From Peptoniphilus phoceensis (lineage in GTDB: Bacteria; Bacillota; Clostridia; Tissierellales; Peptoniphilaceae): DNA of 64,000 nt. The stretch spans positions 546,501 through 610,500 of the forward strand of contig NZ_LN999809.1 in assembly GCF_001517665.2 (NCBI RefSeq), given 5' to 3'. The notes under the pieces are model-generated. The model ran no database searches. It was given only the letters and a program-made list of their open reading frames with translations, and was not told the DNA's origin. This document shows positions 24,581-33,315 of the stretch, piece by piece. Both the position numbers and the translations under genes were made by a program. Every line of letters begins with the position of its first letter. Position 1 is the first letter of the stretch.

Positions 24581-25813
24581 ATGGAATTTATTAGAGAAAA
24601 TGGAATTCTAACTATTAATCTCGATTCAATATTAACTCTTGCTCTTGCAGTAGTAGTTTTATTGGTTGGATATGGAGTTAGAAATAAATTACAATTTTTA
24701 AGAAAATACTGTATACCTGCTCCAGTTATCGGTGGGTTTTTATTTATGTTCATAAGTTTTATTGGCTACAAAACAAATACTTTCAATTTCACTTATGAAA
24801 ATATATTTCAATCTACTTTTATGCTAGTCTTTTTTACATCAGTTGGACTTGGAGCAAATTTAAAAATATTAAAATCAGGTGGAGTTCTATTAATTATTTA
24901 TTGGTTAGTTTGTGGAATTCTATCTCTTGGACAAAATACTATTGGTGTTTTAGTTTCAAAGGCTGTTGATCTTGAACCCGCTTATGGAATTCTTGCGTCT
25001 TCTATATCTATGATTGGTGGACACGGGGCTGCTTTAAGTTATGGAAATACATTTGCTGAAATGGGTTATGCACAAGCACCAGTTGTAGGTGCTGCTGCAG
25101 CTACTTTTGGACTTATTTCTGGTGTAATTATAGGTGGACCTCTTGGCAGAAGATTAATAGTAAAAAATGGTTTAAAAGCAAATAATGACGATGATTTTGA
25201 CTCATCAAAATTAGATGATCTATTTAAAGAAGAAAAAGTTGAATTATCAAACCTTGATATCATCAAAAATGTAGCTGCAATTATTATTTCTATGGCACTT
25301 GGAACCTTGGTTTCAAAATTCATAGGAAAGCTTATAGATATGCAATTCCCTGATTACGTTGGTGCAATGTTTATTGCTGTTATTTTAAGAAACTTAAATG
25401 AAAAAATAAACATTTACAACTTTAATGGTAATTTAGTGGATGGTATTGGCGATGTTATGCTAAACTTATACCTTGCACTAGCACTTATGACTTTAAAATT
25501 GTGGGAGCTTCAAGATTTAATGGGTGGCGTTCTTATTGTTCTAATTTGCCAAGTAATCTTTATGCTTATCTACAATTACTTTATAGTATTTAGAGTCTTG
25601 GGCAAAAATTATGATGCTGCAGTTATGTGTGCAGGCCTTTGTGGTCACGGATTAGGTGCCACACCATCTGCAATTGTTAATATGACTGCAATAAATGAAG
25701 AGTATGGTTTGAGTAGAAAGGCCATGATGATTGTTCCAATAGTAGGAGCTTTCTTAGTTGATATAATTTACCAACCAATTGTGTTAACCTTTATAAAAAC
25801 ATTTGTAAAATAA
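24581..25813 (+). CDS. gltS: Sodium/glutamate symporter, copy 2
   Basis: A 410-residue paralogue of the gltS gene at 21999-23231, the same length without gaps. Differences cluster in membrane segments around residues 110-130 (for example LSLGQNTIGVLVSKAVDLEPA) and in the cytoplasmic loop near residues 205-225. The glycine-rich motifs are intact. A GGGAGG site precedes the ATG. Long identical nucleotide blocks (for instance 47 bp at 25316-25362) sit in otherwise diverged sequence. The two copies may differ in affinity or regulation; that is inference. Confidence 0.93.
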   Translation: MEFIRENGILTINLDSILTLALAVVVLLVGYGVRNKLQFLRKYCIPAPVIGGFLFMFISFIGYKTNTFNFTYENIFQSTFMLVFFTSVGLGANLKILKSGGVLLIIYWLVCGILSLGQNTIGVLVSKAVDLEPAYGILASSISMIGGHGAALSYGNTFAEMGYAQAPVVGAAAATFGLISGVIIGGPLGRRLIVKNGLKANNDDDFDSSKLDDLFKEEKVELSNLDIIKNVAAIIISMALGTLVSKFIGKLIDMQFPDYVGAMFIAVILRNLNEKINIYNFNGNLVDGIGDVMLNLYLALALMTLKLWELQDLMGGVLIVLICQVIFMLIYNYFIVFRVLGKNYDAAVMCAGLCGHGLGATPSAIVNMTAINEEYGLSRKAMMIVPIVGAFLVDIIYQPIVLTFIKTFVK

Positions 25814-25822
25814 ATTTAATAA

Positions 25823-25834
25823 CATTTTATCTAG
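25823..25834 (+). repeat. 12-mer 3' of gltS copy 2, inverted relative to the 5' element
   Basis: CATTTTATCTAG, identical to 23240-23251, lies 9 bp after the stop codon and directly before the terminator. Confidence 0.6.
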
Positions 25835-25837
25835 TAA

Positions 25838-25876
25838 AAAAGACCAAGCTTTTGTTATGAGCTTGGTCTTTTCATA
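25838..25876. terminator. Terminator between gltS copy 2 and the DAACS symporter
   Basis: A perfect 12-bp stem AAAAGACCAAGC/GCTTGGTCTTTT with an 11-nt loop. A-rich and T-rich flanks make it usable in both directions for these convergent genes. Confidence 0.88.
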
Positions 25877-25887
25877 TCTAATTATTT

Positions 25888-27072
25888 TTATTTAGTCTTC
25901 TTTCTAGTAGGAACTTTATTAAAAATTCCAGTAACCATGAGTGCAATTGCTCCATCTGTTGTTACATTACAAGCTGTTCCAAAACTATCCTGTAAAGCAA
26001 ATATTGAAAGCATAAGAGCTGTTCCTGTGTCATTAAAGCCAAGCACTGATGTTATTAGTCCAAGAGAAGCTACTACTGTTCCTCCTGGCACTCCAGGAGC
26101 CGCAATAGCAAATATTCCCAAGAGTGTAATAAAAACTATCATATTCGCAGTTTCAGGAAGTTTTCCAGTTAATATTTGTGAAACTGTCATTACAAAAAAT
26201 ACTTCTGTCAAAACTGACCCACAAAGATGGGTATTTGAACAAAGTGGAATTGCAAAGTCTCTGATTTTTGGATCAAGAGTTTCAGACTTTCTAGCACATT
26301 CAATAGCAACTGGCAAAGTTGCAGCTGATGACATTGTTCCAACTGCAGTAAGATAAGCTGGTGCATAATGTCTATATACTTCTTTTGGATTAGTTTTTGA
26401 AATTAATCCTGCAAGAGAATACATCACAGTCATCCAAATAAAATGTCCAACAATTACAATTAGTATAATCTTTAAGAATACAGGTAATTCAGTAATAATT
26501 ACTCCTTCATAAGATAAAACTGCAAAAGTTGTTGCAATATAAACTGGAAGAATCTTTATTACTACATTGTTTACAATAGATAAAACTATTTTATTTAATT
26601 CAATCAACATTTTTTCCCATGTTTCTGAATTAGTAACAATTACAGCGATACCAAATAAAATTGATGTTACAAGTGCGGTCATAACTGGCATTATTGGATC
26701 AATAGAAAGTTTAAAAATTGATTCTGGGATTGCATTTCCTGCTCCAACATTTGGTGCAATATTTAATTTTGGAATAATTGCTTTTCCTGCAAGAAATGAC
26801 ATTGTTGCTGCTCCTACTGTTGATATGTAACAAATTATGAGCGTAACACTTAAAATCTTTCCTGCACTTTCTTTTAGAGATACAATAGCTGGAGTTATAA
26901 AACCTAAAATTATTAATGGCACTATATATCCAATTAAGTCGCCAATGACTCTTTTTATAGTATCAATTGCAACTATGGCGCTTTCATTAGATATGCTTCC
27001 AACAAAAATACCTATTATAATTCCTAGTATTAGTTTAAATACTAAAGAATTAAAAAAATTATTTTTCTTCAT
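25888..27072 (-). CDS. DAACS-family amino acid:cation symporter, probably for neutral amino acids
   Basis: A 394-residue elevator-type transporter of the glutamate transporter homologue family. The HP1 hairpin motif is SSAATLP and the HP2 region has APGVPGGT. The TM8 motif reads LQDSFGTACNVTTDGAIAL: the aspartate and asparagine of D-x6-N are kept, but the arginine that binds acidic side chains in aspartate/glutamate carriers is glycine here. A neutral substrate such as serine, threonine or alanine is therefore more likely (SstT-like). It converges on gltS copy 2 and appears monocistronic. Confidence 0.85.
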   Translation of the reverse strand: MKKNNFFNSLVFKLILGIIIGIFVGSISNESAIVAIDTIKRVIGDLIGYIVPLIILGFITPAIVSLKESAGKILSVTLIICYISTVGAATMSFLAGKAIIPKLNIAPNVGAGNAIPESIFKLSIDPIMPVMTALVTSILFGIAVIVTNSETWEKMLIELNKIVLSIVNNVVIKILPVYIATTFAVLSYEGVIITELPVFLKIILIVIVGHFIWMTVMYSLAGLISKTNPKEVYRHYAPAYLTAVGTMSSAATLPVAIECARKSETLDPKIRDFAIPLCSNTHLCGSVLTEVFFVMTVSQILTGKLPETANMIVFITLLGIFAIAAPGVPGGTVVASLGLITSVLGFNDTGTALMLSIFALQDSFGTACNVTTDGAIALMVTGIFNKVPTRKKTK

Positions 27073-27387
27073 CTCTCCTCCTATATAAAATTATTTGAAG
27101 TTTTACTTCTTCTAACATTTTACCATTCTAACAAAATAAGTGTACTAAAATTTTTAAAAAATTTATTCTTAAAATTTAATTTTTCCAAAACTTATCTTAA
27201 TAATATTTTTTATTTTTTTCTCATTTAAATATGATTCTAACAGTCTTTTAAAGCTTTATTGTAATAACTAGATACTAAAATATAATAATAACTTTCAAAA
27301 TTATGAATAAAATAATATTCTTTGGTTATATATAAATTAAGAGAGCTTCACTAGTTGATGATTTCTTAATAAAAGGAGGAATTAGGT
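27073..27387. other. 315-bp divergent intergenic region
   Basis: It separates the DAACS gene (-) from amaP (+). It is AT-rich with no ORF or RNA fold that I recognise. A TATATA box at about 27328-27333 and AAAGGAGG at 27372-27379 serve amaP. No clear operator was found. Confidence 0.5.
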
Positions 27388-27933
27388 TTGAAGAGATGGC
27401 GCAAATGGATTAATGCAATTTTTTCTATCGCCTTATTCTTATCTCTATTTTGCACATATTTCTTATTATATGATTATGGCAAAATAACGGCAGATTTAGG
27501 AAATTTTTATAAACAAGATTGGTTTTTCTATTTCCTAACTGTAGTATCAGCAATAGCAGCTCTATATGCTCTATTTAATTTTATTAGAGTATTAGTCCTC
27601 CCTACACTTAACTCATACGTTATAGACAAGGATGAGGACGGTGAGATGCTCATCACTTCAAGAGCAGTTGAAAATAATGTTTTATCAACGTTAGAAAACT
27701 ATAATGAAGTGAAAAGATCAGATGTTGATGTAAGAGTAAATAATGGTAGTAAGCACGAAATCAGTACCAAAATAACTTGCGGAGTGCAAGAAGGCATTGA
27801 TTTAAATTCATTAGGAAAAAGAATTAAAAATGATGTATCTTCTAACTTAGAAAAATTTACTGGATATTCAGTAAAAGAGGTTAATGTAGAATTTTACGAC
27901 ATCAAAGAAGAATCAGGTAAAAGAGTTGTTTAG
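27388..27933 (+). CDS. amaP: Alkaline shock response membrane anchor protein AmaP
   Basis: A 181-residue membrane protein with two N-terminal transmembrane segments (about residues 10-28 and 47-70) and a cytoplasmic domain with Asp23-like features. In Staphylococcus AmaP anchors Asp23 to the membrane. The start is TTG at 27388 with AAAGGAGG 8 nt upstream. It is first in the amaP, DUF2273, asp23 order, the classical envelope-stress cluster. In staphylococci the cluster is sigma-B dependent, but no such promoter was seen here. Confidence 0.88.
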   Translation: MKRWRKWINAIFSIALFLSLFCTYFLLYDYGKITADLGNFYKQDWFFYFLTVVSAIAALYALFNFIRVLVLPTLNSYVIDKDEDGEMLITSRAVENNVLSTLENYNEVKRSDVDVRVNNGSKHEISTKITCGVQEGIDLNSLGKRIKNDVSSNLEKFTGYSVKEVNVEFYDIKEESGKRVV

Positions 27934-27942
27934 GGGGCTCAT

Positions 27943-28278
27943 ATGAGAAATAATTATGGAAATTATCCGGATTATCAAAATTATTATGAGAACTCTAGAG
28001 AAAACCAAGAGAATCAAAAAATTGTTCTCCTAGAAAAACAAAAGGAAAGAGAAAATTCTATTATAAAAGAAAGATTTAGAAATTTCACTCGACTTCATTG
28101 GAATGAGTTCAAGTACACTTTACTTGGAATCATAATTGCAATTTTGTTTTTAACAATAGGTTTTTTCAGAACACTTTTAATTGCGATTCTTTTCCTCATT
28201 GGCAATAGCTATGGGAAATTTAAAGATGGTGATCCGAGAATTTTATTTTGGTTAGAAAGATTGTTTAGAAAGTATTAA
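27943..28278 (+). CDS. DUF2273 small membrane protein
   Basis: A 111-residue protein with a polar Asn/Tyr/Glu-rich N-terminal half and two hydrophobic segments in the C-terminal half (around LLGIIIAILFLTIGFF and LLIAILFLIG), followed by a DPRILFWLERLF-type amphipathic end. This is the DUF2273 layout, invariably next to amaP and asp23. A GGGGGC site lies before the ATG, 9 bp after amaP. Molecular role unknown; it probably joins AmaP and Asp23 at the membrane. Confidence 0.85.
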   Translation: MRNNYGNYPDYQNYYENSRENQENQKIVLLEKQKERENSIIKERFRNFTRLHWNEFKYTLLGIIIAILFLTIGFFRTLLIAILFLIGNSYGKFKDGDPRILFWLERLFRKY

Positions 28279-28315
28279 TTTTATTTAGTTACTAATTTTA
28301 AAGGAGAGAAAAATA

Positions 28316-28882
28316 ATGGCAACAGAAGCAAAATATAACGAAATAGCAGGAATTAACAAAAAAGAACAAGAAAAAAGAGAAAAAGCTCAAAAAAGAGAAG
28401 AATTTGTAGAAAACGCAAAAGATAACTTCAAAGAAAAACAAGAAGATATTAAAGACTCTGCTCAAGAAGAACAAAATAAACACGAATCTAAATTAACTTT
28501 TGAAGATTCTGTTATAGAAAAAATTGCAGCAATTGCATGTCACGAAGTTCCAGGAGTACTTGATATGAAGGGCGGATTCTTCTCAGGAATCTCAGAACAA
28601 TTTGGTGGATATAGCTTAACTAAAGGTATTTCTGCTGATGTTGGAGAACAAGAAGCTGCAATCGATGCATCAATAATTCTTGAATATGGACACTCTGCTC
28701 CAAAGGTATTTGAAGAATTAAAGAGAAACATCTCTCAATCAGTTGGTCAAATGACTGGTCTTAAAGTTGTTGAAGTTAATGTTCGTGTAGATGATGTTAT
28801 GACTAGAAAAGAATTCCAATTAAAAAATAGAGACGACAGAAATGATGCAGCTAACTACAATCAAGGACCATCTCTAAGATAA
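28316..28882 (+). CDS. asp23: Asp23/Gls24 family envelope stress response protein
   Basis: A 188-residue protein. Residues about 1-60 are a highly charged K/E/Q-rich helix and residues 60-170 are the Asp23 domain (FEDSVIEKIAAIACHEVPGV, ADVGEQEAAIDASIILEYG, VNVRVDDV). It is often very abundant and coats the cytoplasmic face of the membrane through AmaP. The gene uses more AAC, ATC and GGA codons than its neighbours, consistent with high expression. AAAGGAGAG lies upstream of the ATG. It is the last gene of the operon. Confidence 0.92.
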   Translation: MATEAKYNEIAGINKKEQEKREKAQKREEFVENAKDNFKEKQEDIKDSAQEEQNKHESKLTFEDSVIEKIAAIACHEVPGVLDMKGGFFSGISEQFGGYSLTKGISADVGEQEAAIDASIILEYGHSAPKVFEELKRNISQSVGQMTGLKVVEVNVRVDDVMTRKEFQLKNRDDRNDAANYNQGPSLR

Positions 28883-28904
28883 TTTAGAAAATAAATTTTA
28901 AATC

Positions 28905-28938
28905 ATAACCACTAGTTAATGCTAGTGGTTATTTTTTT
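28905..28938 (+). terminator. Terminator of the amaP-DUF2273-asp23 operon
   Basis: An 11-bp stem ATAACCACTAG/CTAGTGGTTAT with a 6-nt loop and a T-rich tail. Confidence 0.88.
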
Positions 28939-29039
28939 ATAAAAAATTTCATAAAATATCTTTATTATTTTATTTGTTTTTTAGTAATTTTAGATTTGAT
29001 GTTTTATTAGCCTTTATGTCTTCATTTTTAGATAAAAAT

Positions 29040-29064
29040 AAAGACTCGAATTAACGAGTCTAGC
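29040..29064 (-). terminator. Second (distal) terminator after the NlpC/P60 gene
   Basis: A 7-bp stem AGACTCG/CGAGTCT with a 6-nt loop; on the minus strand it is followed by TTATTTTTAT. It is a back-up to the hairpin at 29089-29106. Confidence 0.6.
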
Positions 29065-29081
29065 TAATATTTGACATAAAG

Positions 29082-29108
29082 CCAAAAAAAGAGCCCTAAG
29101 GCTCTTAA
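29082..29108 (-). terminator. First terminator after the NlpC/P60 gene
   Basis: A 7-bp stem AAGAGCC/GGCTCTT with loop; on the minus strand it is followed by seven T. It lies about 14 bp after the stop codon. Confidence 0.85.
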
Positions 29109-29119
29109 TTTTCTTAAAA

Positions 29120-30250
29120 TTATAAAACACGAGTAGCGTTTACGTATCTTTCTTGGTAATAACCTTCAGTAAGAGAAGATGTCATAACTTTTCCTTGACC
29201 TGAAGAAGCATGGATAAATTTTCCATCGCCAACATAAATACCAACATGACTAACTCCATTACCTGTTGTATTAAAGAATACTAAATCTCCTTCTTGTAAA
29301 TCAGACTTAGAAACTTGTTTTCCATAAGTTGATTGAGTTCTAGAAGATCTTGGGATTGAAATTCCAAGTTCGTCATTATAAATTGAATAAACTAAACCTG
29401 AACAATCAAATCCAGCATTACCAGTATCTCCATATACATATGTAGATCCAAGTTTATTTTCTGCAGAAGATATAACTTTTGCAGCAATTGACGCATTTGG
29501 AGCTGCAGCTTTTTTATATTCAAAGCTTACTTTAATTTCTTCTTTATTTTTTATAGCTTCTTGAATGTTTTCTTCATCTGAAGATAAAATACTTTCATCT
29601 TTGTTTTCTTGAATCTTTTCAACTTTTTGTCCAGATACAATATTTAAATCTTTAGCTTCAACATTATAAGAAGTACCCTTTTCGTCAATTACAAAATTAC
29701 CATTTTTGTAATCAATTACATCAACAACTTGTTTTTTATTTAAATTAATTTTTCTACCATTGTCACTTTTAGCAACAGTGTTGTTTTTCACTTCAACTTC
29801 TGTAACATTATTTCTCTTATCGGCAACTTTTTTAAGTGCTGTTCTGTTTACATTACCTATTGTACCGTCATTACACTTAATTTTTGCTGTAGTATTATCT
29901 ACTGAAATTCCAACTGCATATTCATCAACAAATAAGCTTCTTATTATTTTTCCATTATCATCAAGAATTGGACTAGCTTTTACAATTTTATATGTTGGAA
30001 CATTAACTTCTGTAAGTAAAATTTTATCTTGTGGAATAGTTACTTTAGCTTTTCCCTTTTGAACAAAAAAGTCATTACCTTTTTTTTCAAGGACTTCAAC
30101 TTTTTCTCCAATTGAAAAGTCTATTTCATTACCACTATATGTTTTTTGAATGTGTTCGTTAATAAATACTCCTGTATCTTTCATGCCAACTATTGACACT
30201 GCACAAAGTGCAAATAAGCCAAGTGGCAATTTATTTTTAAAGGAAACCAA
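29120..30250 (-). CDS. Secreted SH3-domain / NlpC-P60 (C40) peptidoglycan hydrolase
   Basis: About 376 residues with an N-terminal signal or anchor (KLPLGLFALCAVSIVG). Two or three SH3-like modules fill residues about 30-215 (IGEKVEVLEKKGNDFFV, VEVKNNTVAKSDNGRKI), then an acidic linker and the C-terminal NlpC/P60 domain with Cys in NAGFDCSGLVYS and His in VSHVGIYVGDGKFIHAS. It cleaves peptidoglycan stem peptides, as in cell separation or wall turnover. The TTG at 30250 is preferred, being 9 nt from AGGAG; a TTG at 30259 abuts that site. Confidence 0.9.
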   Translation of the reverse strand: MVSFKNKLPLGLFALCAVSIVGMKDTGVFINEHIQKTYSGNEIDFSIGEKVEVLEKKGNDFFVQKGKAKVTIPQDKILLTEVNVPTYKIVKASPILDDNGKIIRSLFVDEYAVGISVDNTTAKIKCNDGTIGNVNRTALKKVADKRNNVTEVEVKNNTVAKSDNGRKINLNKKQVVDVIDYKNGNFVIDEKGTSYNVEAKDLNIVSGQKVEKIQENKDESILSSDEENIQEAIKNKEEIKVSFEYKKAAAPNASIAAKVISSAENKLGSTYVYGDTGNAGFDCSGLVYSIYNDELGISIPRSSRTQSTYGKQVSKSDLQEGDLVFFNTTGNGVSHVGIYVGDGKFIHASSGQGKVMTSSLTEGYYQERYVNATRVL

Positions 30251-30357
30251 TACTAACAACTCCTATGCTTTTATATTTTTAGATATTTTTTTATATATTT
30301 TTTTGCCTACATTTTTATTACTAATTAAGTATAACAAACTAATTACAAAAAAACAAC

Positions 30358-30406
30358 AAAAAGTTACAAAATAGTTAAAACAATTTTAACTATTTTGTAA
30401 CTTTTT
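30358..30406. terminator. Long AT-rich palindrome, probable terminator of RNase P RNA
   Basis: A perfect 23-bp inverted repeat (30358-30380 with 30384-30406) around a CAA loop, only five G/C pairs in the arms. On the minus strand it follows rnpB by about 20 nt and is trailed by a T-rich stretch (TTGTTGTTTTTTT), so termination is the simplest role. The length is unusual for a plain terminator. Confidence 0.6.
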
Positions 30407-30424
30407 AAAAAATATAAATTATAT

Positions 30425-30752
30425 GTAGTAAGTAAATCTATAAGCCGCGTTCTGTTTTGTCAACTATCTATCTTGAATTATAGTTACCTATAATTTCTAG
30501 CAACCTACCTACCGGCAGATGCGAGCAACATCTGTTATTCCTATTTGGTTTTGCTCCGAATGGGGTTTACATAGCATCATTATCACTAATGACCTGGTGA
30601 GCTCTTACCTCGCCTTTCCAACCTTACCCAAGGGGCGGTATATTTCTGTTGCACTAGCCTTGGGGTCACCCCCACTGGCCGTTAGCCAGCATCCCTGCTC
30701 TGTGGAGCGCGGACTTTCCTCACATTTGTGCAGTTGACCAATTTACTTACCA
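30425..30752 (-). ncRNA. rnpB: RNase P RNA
   Basis: The catalytic RNA that matures tRNA 5' ends, about 326 nt. On the minus strand it has GAGGAAAGTCCGCGCTCC near the 5' end (complement of 30704-30721) and GAACGCGGCTTATAG near the 3' end, both universally conserved core pieces. P1 is a perfect 10-bp helix between GTAAGTAAAT (30741-30750) and ATTTACTTAC (30428-30437), which sets the ends. The interior contains GC-rich hairpins unlike the surrounding sequence. Confidence 0.95.
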
Positions 30753-30756
30753 GATA

Positions 30757-30785
30757 ATTTTACCACTGAATCTCTCAAATATCAA
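30757..30785 (-). promoter_or_regulatory. Promoter of RNase P RNA, overlapping the nif3-like stop
   Basis: Reading on the minus strand, TTGATA (30785-30780) and TAAAAT (30762-30757) are 17 bp apart, and position 30750 at the start of P1 is 7 nt downstream. The -35 box lies in the last codons of the upstream gene. Confidence 0.75.
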
Positions 30786-31551
30786 GTTCAAAGCTACTTT
30801 CTTCTTGTATATAAAAATCTAATTCCTTAAAGTTTTTTTCAAGTCTTTTTTTTATTTTTGGAAGAATTATTCTTTCTGAATAAAAATGTCCAAGGTCTAT
30901 TAAAATCAGATCTTCTTCATAAGCTCTTTGTCCGTCATGATATTTTATATCAGAAGTTATATAAGCATCTACACCATTACTTTTAGCTATATCAATAAAA
31001 TCTGCTCCACTTCCGCCAAGAATTGCAACTTTTTTAATTTTTCTATTAGTTCTTCCGTAATATTTTATTTTTTTTACTTGAAGCTTTTCTTTTAAAAATT
31101 TATCTAATTCTTCAAGACTATATGCACTTTCAAATTCTCCTACTAGGCCCATAGCTTTTTCTTCTTCATAAGTTAAAACAGATTTACCTTTAAGATTTAA
31201 TTTTTCAAAAAGTGTGTCATTAACTCCATCATCTGCCACATCCATAGAAGTATGGTAAGAAAAAACTGAAATATTATTTTTAATTAATTTTATTATATTA
31301 TCTCCCAAATAAGTCCCTTCAATAATATTTTTATTTCCACTAAAAAACATAGGATGATGGCTTATTATGAGCTTTGATTCTGTTTCTATAGCCTTATCTA
31401 TGACTTTATCTGTAACATCCATAGCTAAAACTACAGATTTAGTGAAATCTTTAAACTCAACTTGGCTGCCAGAATTATCCCAGGAAAGTTGATAATCATT
31501 TTTTGCCCAACTTTCCATATAATTTTTTATATCTTCAATTGGATATTTCAT
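30775..31551 (-). CDS. Nif3-like dinuclear metal-centre protein (YqfO family)
   Basis: A 258-residue protein of the Nif3/GTP cyclohydrolase I type 2 family. The metal ligands are in IISHHPMFFSGNK and near the C-terminus in LIDLGHFYSE. It is the short form without the inserted middle domain found in Bacillus YqfO (about 370 aa). The true function in bacteria is not settled. It follows trmK with a 17-bp overlap, the standard pair in Firmicutes, and ends the 15-gene run starting at phoH. Confidence 0.92.
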   Translation of the reverse strand: MKYPIEDIKNYMESWAKNDYQLSWDNSGSQVEFKDFTKSVVLAMDVTDKVIDKAIETESKLIISHHPMFFSGNKNIIEGTYLGDNIIKLIKNNISVFSYHTSMDVADDGVNDTLFEKLNLKGKSVLTYEEEKAMGLVGEFESAYSLEELDKFLKEKLQVKKIKYYGRTNRKIKKVAILGGSGADFIDIAKSNGVDAYITSDIKYHDGQRAYEEDLILIDLGHFYSERIILPKIKKRLEKNFKELDFYIQEESSFELDI

Positions 31552-32230
31552 CTATTGCCTCCTCTATTTTTAAAATCAAAGATTTAATTTCATCACTTCT
31601 TTTTTTTGTCCTAAGATTATTTGGATCAAAGTTTTGTAATATATTTTCTAAATAAGTTTTTTTATCTAATAAAAATTTTAAATATGTTTTATCTTTTTTC
31701 TCTATTAATTTTTTTGAAAAATAATAATCTTCATCTTTAAAAGTTTCAATTTTAACTTCCTTCAAAAACTTTGCAACAATAATTTCAAAATACCTATCAT
31801 CTTCATAAATAATGTACTCATCTATAATTTTAAATCCAAGATTATTTAATTCACGACGGAGAATCTGTGTTTTTTGCATTGGTTGCAATATTAATTTATT
31901 TGCACTTTTTGCAATTTCAATAGAATTATTAATAATCTCTGCAATTTGTATCCCGCCTAATCCTGCAATAATTATATTATCTCGTTTTTCATCAATAATT
32001 CCATTTGCTAATATATTTCTAATGTATTTTTCATTTCCCAATTCTTTTGTTAAATCAATAGACTTTTGTAAAGAATTTTTTGAGATATCTGTCGCAATAA
32101 TATCACTTGAAATTTTATTTTCGCATAAAAAATTGGGCACATATCCATGATCTGTGCCCACATCAATTACCGAAGCCCCAAAATCTACAAGTTCTGCAAT
32201 TTTATTAAGCCTCTTTGATAATTTTATCAT
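31535..32230 (-). CDS. trmK: tRNA (adenine(22)-N(1))-methyltransferase TrmK
   Basis: A 231-residue SAM-dependent enzyme that makes m1A22 in tRNA. The SAM site is [14 protein letters not shown] (residues about 18-31), and the [16 protein letters not shown] segment with the LILQPM motif is typical of the TrmK/YqfN family. The C-terminal 80 residues are a lysine-rich coiled coil. It overlaps rpoD by 4 bp and the nif3-like gene by 17 bp. Confidence 0.92.
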   Translation of the reverse strand: MIKLSKRLNKIAELVDFGASVIDVGTDHGYVPNFLCENKISSDIIATDISKNSLQKSIDLTKELGNEKYIRNILANGIIDEKRDNIIIAGLGGIQIAEIINNSIEIAKSANKLILQPMQKTQILRRELNNLGFKIIDEYIIYEDDRYFEIIVAKFLKEVKIETFKDEDYYFSKKLIEKKDKTYLKFLLDKKTYLENILQNFDPNNLRTKKRSDEIKSLILKIEEAIDEISN

Positions 32231-33315
32231 TCTAAATAATCCTTTAATTTCTTTGATCTACTTGGATGACGTAACTTTCTCAAAGCTTTTGCTTCAATTT
32301 GTCTAATTCTTTCACGAGTTACATCAAATTCCTTACCAACTTCTTCTAGAGTTCTTGCTCTTCCATCATCAAGTCCGAATCTTAAAGTAAGAACTTTCTT
32401 TTCTCTTTCTGTCAAAGTTTCTAAAACTGTGTTTAATTGTTCTTTTAACAAAGTGAAAGTAGCTGCATCTTGCGGTGATAGAATTTCATCATCTGGTATA
32501 AAATCACCTAGATGTGAATCTTCTTCTTCACCAATTGGAGTTTCCAATGAAACTGGTTCTTGAGCAATTTTTTGAATTTCACGAACTCTATCTACGTCTA
32601 AATTCATTTCTGCTGCAATTTCTTCTGGTAGAGGATCACGTCCAAGATCCTGCACTAGTTGTCTTTGTACCCTGACAAGCTTATTAATTGTTTCAACCAT
32701 ATGAACTGGAATTCTTATAGTTCTAGCTTGGTCTGCAATAGCTCTTGTAATTGCTTGTCTAATCCACCAAGTAGCATAAGTTGAAAATTTAAAACCCTTA
32801 GTGTAATCAAATTTATCCACTGCTTTCATGAGTCCAAGATTTCCTTCTTGAATTAAATCTAAAAAGCTCATTCCCCTGCCAACATATCTTTTAGCAATAG
32901 AAACTACGAGTCTTAAATTGGCTTCAGCAAGCTCTTTTTTTGCAAACTCATCGCCTGCTTCCATTCTCTTAGCTATTTCAACTTCTTCATCAGCTGTTAA
33001 AAGTGAAATCTTTCCAATTTCTTTTAAATACATTCTTACAGGATCATCTACTGTTACTCCCTTTGGGACTGATAAATCCTCTTTAGTAACATCTACTTCA
33101 TCTTCATCATCTTTTGAATTTTTTTTGTCAACTAAATGTATTCCTTCTTTTTCAAATAGTTTATATAGTTCATCTATATCATCTGAATCTATTTGAACTT
33201 TTTCAAAGGCATCTCCTATTTCCTCATAGGTAAGTTTTCCGTCCTTTTTTCCATCTTTTAAGAGTCGTTCTCTTATGGAATCAATAGATTCTTTATTTTT
33301 TAATTTTTCACTCAT
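32227..33315 (-). CDS. rpoD: Primary RNA polymerase sigma factor RpoD (SigA)
   Basis: The housekeeping sigma factor, 362 residues. The N-terminus has a region 1.1-like domain; from residue about 80 come [11 protein letters not shown] (1.2), the region 2 segment [17 protein letters not shown] with [13 protein letters not shown] that binds the -10 element, region 3, and region 4 with [10 protein letters not shown] and [14 protein letters not shown] that binds the -35 element. It overlaps dnaG by 8 bp, the classical macromolecular-synthesis operon order dnaG-rpoD. Confidence 0.97.
   Translation of the reverse strand: MSEKLKNKESIDSIRERLLKDGKKDGKLTYEEIGDAFEKVQIDSDDIDELYKLFEKEGIHLVDKKNSKDDEDEVDVTKEDLSVPKGVTVDDPVRMYLKEIGKISLLTADEEVEIAKRMEAGDEFAKKELAEANLRLVVSIAKRYVGRGMSFLDLIQEGNLGLMKAVDKFDYTKGFKFSTYATWWIRQAITRAIADQARTIRIPVHMVETINKLVRVQRQLVQDLGRDPLPEEIAAEMNLDVDRVREIQKIAQEPVSLETPIGEEEDSHLGDFIPDDEILSPQDAATFTLLKEQLNTVLETLTEREKKVLTLRFGLDDGRARTLEEVGKEFDVTRERIRQIEAKALRKLRHPSRSKKLKDYLE

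Noticed and set aside
21955-25834. Insertion sequences carrying the gltS genes, with the 12-mers as terminal inverted repeats
   Set aside because: There is no transposase, no target-site duplication could be seen, and the 3' 12-mers lie right before each gene's terminator; kept only as a regulatory or relic observation.
30519-30737. 72-residue plus-strand frame over the RNase P RNA gene
   Set aside because: The region is explained by rnpB on the minus strand, with conserved core sequences and P1 pairing; the frame has no binding site.
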